Source: Cyclobacterium marinum DSM 745 (GTDB taxonomy: Bacteria; Bacteroidota; Bacteroidia; Cytophagales; Cyclobacteriaceae). Taken from it: a stretch of 64,000 nucleotides of DNA. This document shows positions 45,840-55,100 of this stretch, in pieces. Below the pieces are notes generated by a model that had not been told where the DNA came from, did no database searches, and saw only the letters and a program-made list of their open reading frames with translations. The first letter of the stretch is position 1; each line of letters begins with the position of its first letter. Made by a program: the position numbers and the translations under genes. The stretch lies in the NCBI RefSeq assembly GCF_000222485.1, contig NC_015914.1:3640001-3704000 (forward strand), in the 5' to 3' direction.

Positions 45840-47933
45840 CTAGAATTTAAAATTAGGCTTGCTGCCAAATCGCTCGTAGTATTTTTTTGAAAAATAGGAA
45901 GAATGTTTAAATCCAACCTCGAGAACAAGTTGTTTTAAGGAGTGAACCTGCCTATTTTCTAGGAGCATTTTAGCTTTCTGTAATTTAACTTCTGTTATAA
46001 GTTCATTAGGGGATAAACCTGTTTCACTTTTTATTTTTCTAAATAAAGAACTTGATGAAAGATTAAAATGCTCGGCAAGATCAGTTTGATTAATTTTACT
46101 TTTCCCGGATTGTTCAAAAATATATGCCTGTAATTTATCAATCCAATTGTTAGAATCATTTTGGGAGGGGTCTATTTTTTCCTCCAGTTGATACCTTGTA
46201 CGTTTGTTGTTATTTATTAATGCATTATTTATCCGTATGATCAATTCTTCCTCTTCAAAAGGTTTAAGTAAATAATCGTCGATACCAAGTCTTAAAGTAG
46301 ATAATTTGATTTGGTTATCTGCCCTCGCAGTAAGCATCAAAATTGGAGCAGAATGTTGTAGGGATTTAAGTTTTGAAATGAATTCTAATCCATTCATATT
46401 TGGCATCATATAATCTGTAATGATAAAATCTACGGCTTGACTCTTTATTATTTTCAAGGCTTCATGGCCATCCCCGGCTTCTAGGCATTCGTATTTACAT
46501 AGTAAATCTTTAAGGTAGAGTCGCATATCATAAGCATCATCGACCAATAAAATTTTAACTTTTTTATTAGTAGAAGAAAAACGTTCCAATAGCTCAAGTT
46601 TGCTTATTTCGCTATTTTTAACACGATCTCTTTCCTTGATTTTCTCAACCTTAGGAAGGTGTATAACAAAAGTGCTCCCAACTGAAGGTTTGCTGGAAAC
46701 CCTAATTGTTCCTCCAATTTTTGTAATTATCTCTTTGGTGAAAGCCAGTCCAACACCACTTCCACCTGATTTATTGAAAGAGTTGTTTGATTGATAAAAT
46801 CGATTAAATATTAATTCTAAATCATTCTTTTCTATACCTATGCCATCATCCTCCACACCAATGATTATTGAGGTTTGGTTTTCCTTTAAGAATAGGGTCA
46901 CTTTCCCTTTCTTTTCCGTATATTTTAAGGCATTCAATAGAATGTTATTAAGTGCCCGTTCCAGATATAGCTTATCACCCAAAACGAATTTTGGTGAGGT
47001 ACTTGTATTTACCTTGAATGTTATTTGCTTTTGCTTAAATAAAGGTTCAAAAGAAGTAGCTATTTTCTTCAATAAATCAGTCAAGTTTATGGGATGTAAG
47101 CTCATGCTGAAATTGGTATCCTGCATTTTGGCTAAATCGATTACATCATCTACTAATTTTTTTATTTTATCAGCTTGGTTATTGAGCTGGGTCACGACGG
47201 ACTGTATTTGAGCATCATTTAATTCGGAGTTGTATTTTTTAAGTTTATTGATTTGACCTTTGATAAGTGTCAAAGGGGTACGGACCTCATGAGAGACATT
47301 GATAAAAAATTGCGACTGCTGCTCGTTAATATCGGCTATATTTTTTCGCTCTTTTTCTAAAGCAATTTCACTTTTAAGATTTTCTTGTTTGAAATAGTAA
47401 ACCAAAACAAATACAATTGCGAAAACCATGAAGATGAAACGATCAGGGCCGAAATAATTTTGTGGATAATGGAGAAAAAAAATATTGGGTATTATAAAAA
47501 GAACAAGGGACAATACAAATGAGGAAAAAATATAAAAACGATTGTTGGTAAACAAGAGTACAAAGGCAGGAGCTAAAAGGTATCCGGCTTCTAACATTTT
47601 ACCTGATATAATGAAATTGGAGAACATAAAATTGCTAAAGTAAACCAAGAAAAAAAATAGGGCAATTGCCATTTTATTTCGGCTTATCCACTGAAGGTAC
47701 AATACAAGTGAAATGCCTGCAAAATTGGCTAGATGGGTAAAGATATAAACAGGTGGCTTATTGGGTTCAAAAATTTCAGCAATAATTGAAGCCATTTCGA
47801 TTAATATCCAAAATCCACAAAAGATATTCAAGAGCTTTATTTGCTTTTGTTTTTCTCTAGGTTTGTCAGGATCAAACCCGATCAATGAGATTGCTTTATA
47901 AAGGTTTAACCAATGTTGTCGAATTGTATTCAA
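45840..47933 (-). CDS. Hybrid histidine kinase/response regulator with AraC-type output
   Basis: The protein has 697 residues. Order: about six transmembrane segments (30-185), a histidine kinase with H215 in NVSHEVRTPL and ATPase boxes NILLNALKY, DDGIGI and SGVGLAF (about 205-430), a receiver domain (KILLVDDAYD, phospho-acceptor Asp in ITDYMMP; about 460-575) and an AraC helix-turn-helix (about 595-697). It is like the hybrid two-component systems of Bacteroidota but lacks the large periplasmic sensor. It is divergent from the surface-protein operon, which it may control through the TTGACC boxes in between. Confidence 0.93.
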   Translation of the reverse strand: MNTIRQHWLNLYKAISLIGFDPDKPREKQKQIKLLNIFCGFWILIEMASIIAEIFEPNKPPVYIFTHLANFAGISLVLYLQWISRNKMAIALFFFLVYFSNFMFSNFIISGKMLEAGYLLAPAFVLLFTNNRFYIFSSFVLSLVLFIIPNIFFLHYPQNYFGPDRFIFMVFAIVFVLVYYFKQENLKSEIALEKERKNIADINEQQSQFFINVSHEVRTPLTLIKGQINKLKKYNSELNDAQIQSVVTQLNNQADKIKKLVDDVIDLAKMQDTNFSMSLHPINLTDLLKKIATSFEPLFKQKQITFKVNTSTSPKFVLGDKLYLERALNNILLNALKYTEKKGKVTLFLKENQTSIIIGVEDDGIGIEKNDLELIFNRFYQSNNSFNKSGGSGVGLAFTKEIITKIGGTIRVSSKPSVGSTFVIHLPKVEKIKERDRVKNSEISKLELLERFSSTNKKVKILLVDDAYDMRLYLKDLLCKYECLEAGDGHEALKIIKSQAVDFIITDYMMPNMNGLEFISKLKSLQHSAPILMLTARADNQIKLSTLRLGIDDYLLKPFEEEELIIRINNALINNNKRTRYQLEEKIDPSQNDSNNWIDKLQAYIFEQSGKSKINQTDLAEHFNLSSSSLFRKIKSETGLSPNELITEVKLQKAKMLLENRQVHSLKQLVLEVGFKHSSYFSKKYYERFGSKPNFKF

Positions 47934-48238
47934 TTGAATTTAGGTGTTGAGTTATTGACCATTTTCCATTTAAAAATAGTTATTATAAAATTTTTCCAAC
48001 CGGTTTGATCGCAATAAATCAATACCAAACCTCCTCAAAGGTTAATTTGACCGGTTGATTACCCAAATTGACCTGTTAGTGATTCAGTTTGATTGATTTT
48101 TGACCTTTACCTGATTTACTTTTAGGTACGTTATTCCCATTATACTGCTTATATATACCTAATAATATTTGGTTAAAAATTAGAAAGGAGGGTTAATAGT
48201 TCTCTTTTGTCTTGAATGTCTTTATTAAAACAATTACC
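47934..48238. promoter_or_regulatory. Divergent regulatory region with TTGACC boxes
   Basis: TTGACC occurs four times in about 150 bases: 47955-47960, 48047-48052, 48068-48073 and 48100-48105. The last three are 21 and 32 bases apart, near whole helical turns, and are all in one orientation. Candidate sites for the AraC output domain of the neighbouring kinase. No perfect -7 box is present. Confidence 0.55.
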
Positions 48239-49135
48239 ATGAAAACTCAACTTATTCTCATTGTATTAATAGTATTCTCTTGTTCTTTTTCTTTGGCACA
48301 GACTTCTGCTGAAATGGCTGATATAGCAATACAAGGTATTGCAAGAGATGACAATAATACGGCAAAAGCAAATGCCCAAATTTCCCTTACTTTCGAGTTT
48401 TATTATTTAGATAAAAATAATGGAAATGCTAAAGTTGAAGTTGGGGCTCCAGAAACAGTAATTCTAAATACCGATGCTTTTGGTGTATTTTCCCATGTTA
48501 TAAGCCCTGCTGCTACCAATAATTCCATATTTGCTAATCAGCAAATCTATTTAAAAATTACAGAGGGGAATGTTCTTGTGTCAGAGGAAAAATTAAAACA
48601 CGTTCCTTATGCAATATCAGCTAATAACGGGGTGCCGACCGGAGCTATCATGCCTTTTGTTGGGTCTACAGCTCCAATTGGTTGGGTGCTGTGCGATGGA
48701 CAATCCTTAACAAATATCAATGGGGCTGAAAATCTCATTGCTTTATTGGGGAGTACCAATGCACCAGATTTGAGGGCTATGTTTTTAAGAGGGGTAGGAG
48801 TCAACGCTGATGCCCAGTTTGCCGATAATAGAAGGGATGGTGGCGTAAATTCCACACAGCAAGATTCCAACATGGCGCACAACCACAGCGTGGATTTAAC
48901 TACTTCTAATAATGGTGAACACTCACATCCCTTAATGTTAATGAACAGGAGGTTTGTTAATGATGGTAATAGCGGTTCAACAGCGTTTAATATACAAGCC
49001 CAGGATGGAGGGGTATCGACAGTAACAACCGATTTAAGTGGGATACATACCCATGCTGTTTCCGGAAATACGTCTTCTGAAGGAACTGAATCTCGTCCTA
49101 TAAACTATGGGGTGAACTACATCATCAAATTATAA
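48239..49135 (+). CDS. Secreted tail-collar domain protein
   Basis: From the ATG at 48239 the protein has 298 residues; an upstream TTG adds nine. Signal peptide about 1-21 (FSCSFSLAQ). Residues about 25-125 are a beta domain of the kind found at the N terminus of many Bacteroidota secreted proteins (IAIQGIARDDNN, KHVPYAISAN). Then a phage tail-collar domain: PTGAIMPFVGSTAPIGWVLC (about 132-151), DLRAMFLRGVG, and the C-terminal RPINYGVNYIIKL. Such modules are normally at phage tail tips; here the protein has an export signal and is first in a surface operon, 10 bases before the giant gene. Confidence 0.88.
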   Translation: MKTQLILIVLIVFSCSFSLAQTSAEMADIAIQGIARDDNNTAKANAQISLTFEFYYLDKNNGNAKVEVGAPETVILNTDAFGVFSHVISPAATNNSIFANQQIYLKITEGNVLVSEEKLKHVPYAISANNGVPTGAIMPFVGSTAPIGWVLCDGQSLTNINGAENLIALLGSTNAPDLRAMFLRGVGVNADAQFADNRRDGGVNSTQQDSNMAHNHSVDLTTSNNGEHSHPLMLMNRRFVNDGNSGSTAFNIQAQDGGVSTVTTDLSGIHTHAVSGNTSSEGTESRPINYGVNYIIKL

Positions 49136-49145
49136 TTTCAGGGGG

Positions 49146-52100
49146 ATGAGAAAATTATTTCTTACACTGATATCGAGTATGTTGGTTTCCTTCCTTTATG
49201 CACAACAGGAGGAAGGAGCCAAGGAAGTTACTGTCTCACAAGCCATACAAAATGAAGGTTTTACAATTCAGGTTGGGCTGCCTTTTTTAGGAACATCCAA
49301 TAACACCACTCCGACAGATTTACGTTTTCCATGGGATGTACTTTACCTGTATGGTACTTTTGCAGAAGAATCTTTTAGTGTTTCCAAAGGTTATTTTGGT
49401 GATAAGGTTTTGATAGAATGGCGACTTAGAAATAATATTAATAACATTACAAACATCAAAATTTTACGTAGAGAACTTGGAAGTAATGAAAATTTTCAAC
49501 CAATAGCTGATATTACCCCACAGCCCTCCGGTACCTATGAAGACAAGTACGTGGATGGAGGAAAACTGTATGAATATAAAGTGTTGGCTGAAAATGTAAT
49601 GGAGAATGAAGAGCTTTTTACCAATTATATCACAGGTATAGGGTTTAGAAATCCTACTGCGGTCATTACCGGAAATGTTAATTTTGAAGGTGGAAATCCG
49701 GTGAAAAACGTAACGGTAGTTGCCGAATCGAGTGGGAGTTCCATAAGCTATGGGAGTAGTTTGAAAATCCCTTCTAACGCTAAGCTTGAGATCAATAAAT
49801 TAAATAAACCAATTGATTCGTTGGCTACTTTACAGGCTTGGGTAAAACCGGACATCAATAGTCCTTATACTGATGATAATGGGAGCCCGATCAGGCTGTT
49901 TAGACTAACTGAGGCAAACGGTAATAACATAGATATTAATGTCAGAGTAAAAATATTGGCAAACGAATTGGAAGTTAGAATAAAAGAGAGTTTGTTCCTT
50001 ATCAAAAATGTATTTCCTTCTGGAGATATCGATGCCCGAGGTGATGATATTATGGTCCCTGTAGCTAATTTCAATGATTACTTTACTCATTTTTCGATAC
50101 AGTTGAGGGATGGAATGGCTCCATCCCTATTTATCAATGGCCGCCCAATGACAAAGGAGTACCGGGATGCTGTACATAAAGCACGAGCCGAGATAGACCA
50201 AAATATAAATACTCCATATTTAGAGATTTCCGAGGATATAAGTCTTATTAATTTTCAACTAGGGAAGGCTGTTTGGAACAAGGTCAGAATAGGTGGTGGA
50301 AAAACAGCTCTGATTGATGAAATTCGCTTATGGAATCGCATAGAAACAGCCGCTGCTATCCGAACAGATTATAAAAGGTATATCAGTGGTGACGATCCGG
50401 GTTTGATAGTCTATTTAAGCGCCAACGAAAATCAAGGGGAATATGCCTATGATGCTTCACGAGAAGACTATACATATAATAGAAATCACGGTAAATTAGA
50501 AAATATCACTTTTGTATCGGGACCTGGTGCAATCCCATCTGCTAGTCAATTGGGAATCTTAGGGGTAACCGATGAAAATGGCAATTATCAGATTAATTCC
50601 ATTCCCTACTCCGGAACAGGAGAATCATTTAAAATTACCCCTGTTTATGGACAACACAAGTTTGAACCCAATCAACAACTGGTCTTTTTAGGTCAGGGCT
50701 CAGAGGTGGTAAATAAAATTGATTTTATCGATAAGTCCTCCTTTATCTTTAAAGGAAAAATATTGTACGATACCAGGAAGGTATTCCCTTCCTACGTAGA
50801 GGTAAATGGTGGAAATTTGTCCGGATTGAATGATGGAGATGAATATGTTACAGGTCCTGGAATTATCGATGAAAACTATAATCGATATGAGAAGCTTACA
50901 GGAGCAAATGCAGGCACTTATAATAAAGGTGAATATTGGATTAATTATTATGATGAGAACGACTCTACCAATTTTCGATTGGAACGCTATGCCAGTATTC
51001 CAGTCTCCGGAGCTACGATCTACATTGATGGACAAATCGTAATTGATGAAAACAATACACCTGTACTGTCGGATGAAGCCGGTAATTTTGAAATTAGTGT
51101 ACCTATTGGAAATCATTTTATACGGGTTGAAAAAAATGGTCACTCCTTTTCTTACAATGGTAGATTTCCTGCTGAAACCGGTACTTTTAAAGAATTTTTT
51201 GAAGATGCTCAGGAGCCGGTGGTATTTATTGATGAGACCAGAGTAACTGCGGTTGGACGCGTAGTTGGTGGAGCAGTGGAAGCAAGTAAGCCAATAGGAT
51301 TTGGTGAAAATGGGCTTTATGTAACCAATTATACAATTAAAAATTTTAAGCCCATTCCTTTGGTTGTTAGTTCGAAAAATAATATAGGGGTGGCTAGTTT
51401 TGCGTTTCAGTATGATCCACCAGGTGCTGGAGGTGTCACCGATTACACAAAATTTAACTTTAAAACGAATAGCGAATCCGGCGAGTATCGTGTTGAAGTG
51501 ATGCCATTGAATTATGAAATTGAAGGCGGAGATACACCAGGCTTAACAATTTCCAGTAATGAGAGCATTAATTCAGCTATAATTGGAACATCAAATGAAA
51601 GTATAAATTTTTCAAGTATTCCACCGCTTTTAACTCCGGAGTTTATTCTTCCAAACAATGATATTTTGGAAGGGATACCCTATCATTTTGAAAAAAGCTT
51701 TGTGTACCGTTCTACGCCAGTATTGCGTGTCATCGACCAAACTTCAACAGATTCACTACAGTTTTTTAATGCAGATAGTAGTGAGTACTTTATAAGCACT
51801 GAAGGGTTAACCCACCCGGCAGACGCTAGTAAAGAGGTATTGATTTATGAGCAGGCTGCAAGTTATGCCATAACCCTATCCACATTTGAAAGATACGTGA
51901 ACATGGATGGAGACAGTATAATTGAAGATGTTGTGCCAATTATAGATGGGGAATTAAAAATCAATAATAATTTAGCAATTTTAGGCTCTGAAGAGATCGA
52001 AAAGGATACAGTAGACAATAGTATTTCCTATTATTCGTTTCAAGGGGGTGTTCCCAATACTACGTTCCCATATACACGCAGTTTGGATATACAGTATGTT

Positions 52101-55100
52101 ATTGGGGGGATTTCTTATCCGGCAGAAAATTATATCCCTGATGGGATTATACTAGGAGGGGCTCCTGATGGGACTTCTGCTCCACCCCTTACAGTAGCTC
52201 CTGAAATCCCGGATATTATTCTCCGAGACCCTCCCGGGTCCAACAGTTTTGCATCCATAGAGGCAGGTCAAACCTTAAGTTTTACCACAGAATCCATGTC
52301 CACCTTATCCGGAGGGCTTTCTCAAACCTTAAAATTAATGATGGGAGGAGCTGTTACCTTTGTTGGGGGAGTTCCGGGAGCCTCGATTGAGGTGAAAACA
52401 GAAGTGGTCAATGACCTTACCGGCAATATAACGCTAGAAACTTCTTCTTCAGATGCTTTAAGTTTAACAAAAACCTATACGTTTAATCAAACCATTTCGA
52501 CCAGTGATGACCCGGAATTTGTGGGTGCTGATGGGGATTTGTATATAGGGAACGCTAGTAATTATGCCATAGGATCTTATGATGACTTTAAAGCTGACAT
52601 TGCACCGATTGGAGATCCGAACAATAATTATAGGTTGACCAATGCAAATGGTGATGACATTTATTTAAATAAGCAAAAAGCTATATATATAAATACTAAA
52701 CCGACCAATACCTTTTTTGTATACTCTCAAAAGTACATAATTAACGATTTAATACCTCAATATGAGTTGATTGCAGAAAATCTCAGAAATCATATTCCTG
52801 TAGAAGGCGCCAATAGTTTGTTTTGGTACGAAGAACAAATCAGGTTGTGGCGTAAGATTATTCTTGAAAATGAACGAAAGAAATATTTGGCTTTAAATGA
52901 ATCTGATTCGTTGATAAAAGCTGCTGATGATTATTTAGATATTTATATGTCTGATTTAGAGAATGAATTAAATCGTTCAGATGTTGGTGTTCCTTACCAA
53001 GCGTTATTGAAGGAAAAACTTGACCTTGCCGCTAGGAATAAATCATTGGTAAACTCCCAATCATCCGGTAATATTTCATTTGATTCGGGTGTAGGCGAAG
53101 TAAGTAGGAGTGTAGAAACAGAGCTTATTAATTCCTCCTCTTTGGCTTATAATATTGAGTTGGAAGAAAGCTTGCAATATGATATAGGATTTGAAATTAA
53201 TGATGCGTTAGGCCTTGTTTCTACTACTGTCTTTTCATTGGCTCAGGATTTTAGTGCAGGTATTACCAAAGAAGAAGCTGAAGCTACGACCTTTAAATAT
53301 ACCTTGAAGGACAATGATCCTGCAAACATTTTGAGTATTGATGTTTTTAACCTATTTGATGGTAACGGACCGATTTTCACAACTGTTGGAGGTAGAACAT
53401 CTTGCCCATATGAGGGCAAAGAGTTGTCTCATTTTTATAATCATTCCTCCTATGATCCTGCTAACCCCATTGTTGCTCTGGCAGAGGAGGATAGGGAAAC
53501 CTTAAGCAATGCAACTCAAAAGGCAGAAGATCCTCAAATTACCGTAGAGGTTGCAGAAATATTTAATATTCCGGAAAGCAATACCGTAGAATTTCATCTG
53601 TCTTTTCAAAATTTAGCAGATGCAACTAGTGATAATGCAAATTTTAATTACTTTGAGTTAATAATCGACAATACAACAAATCCTAATGCACCTGATATCA
53701 ATGTATCGCCCAATGGAACCGTAATATTTGTCCCTTACGGACAAACTGTAGATTATACCTTGACATTGGATAAGAAAATTGCAGATGTCTACGATTATGA
53801 AAATATAAGAGTGGTTTTACAATCACTTTGTGATCCTGTAAACGTTTTTGATGACGTTTTAATATCGGCCCATTTTATTCCAACCTGTTCTCAAGTAAAG
53901 GTAAGTGCACCTCAGGATAATTGGGTTTACAATATAGATGCAGCTTATGACAATCATTCGGAACTTTCAAAGCCCTTGTTGATTACCTTATCAGATTATA
54001 ATCAGACATTTGATAACTTCAAAAAGATAGATTTAGAATACCGTTTAGCAACATCGCCAAACTGGACACGCCTGCATACCTACTACAATACGGAGGCATT
54101 TTACGATGAGGCTGTCGGGAATGGCGAAACGGAAATTGCGTTGATTGAAACACCAAACATTAATTTTCCTTTTGATATTGCAGGACTTCAGTTACAAGAT
54201 GGAGTTTACGAAATAAGAGCAAGAAGTATATGTGAAAATGGTACAGTATATATTTCTGACGTAATTTCTGGAACAGTTAATTTAGAAGCCCCAAGGCAAT
54301 TTGGTACACCATTTCCTATAGATGGTATTTTAGGGGTGGGAGAAGACCTCCGGGTAAAATTCAACGAAAATATGTATTTCAATAGTGCAGTAAGCACCAT
54401 TGAGATAAAAGGACAATCCAACCAACTGCCAATTGATCATAGTGTTTCTTTGTATTTTGAGGGGGATAGTAACACGGTAACTATTGAAAGCCCAAGGTTA
54501 GTGTCGGGTGATTTGACCCTTGAGTTTTGGATGAATAATTCCACTACAGAAAGCACAGCTACAATTGTTGAACAAAAAGACGGGCTAACCATCAATTTGG
54601 AGGACCATGAGATATTTGTAACCCTTGGGGATATCACAGCCCATGGAACTATCGCAAATGACGAATTATTTCATCACTATACATTTTCGCATAACAATGA
54701 ATTGGGAACGCTAAGTATATATGAGGATGATAGGGAAATAGGTGGGGGGGCCGGCTCGGCAAACACAGCATTTACAAATAACAACCCCTTAATTATTGGT
54801 GGAAATTCTTTCATTGGAAACATTCATGATCTCCGATTGTGGTCAGTATCAAAAACTTTGAGCGATGCATATGCCGGGATGCATAGCAAGCTCCAAGGGA
54901 AAGAGGCTAATTTGGTAGGTTATTGGCCGCTGAACGAGGGACGTGGAGAGCTTGCTAATGATCTTGCACGTTTTAAACATGCATTAGTGAAAGCGGAATG
55001 GGATATTAAGCCTAAAGGGACTGCTTATTCCTTTAGTAATGGGCAATACTTGGCCTTGGATGATGTTGGTTTTGTTCAGATGACCAATGAAATGGATGCA

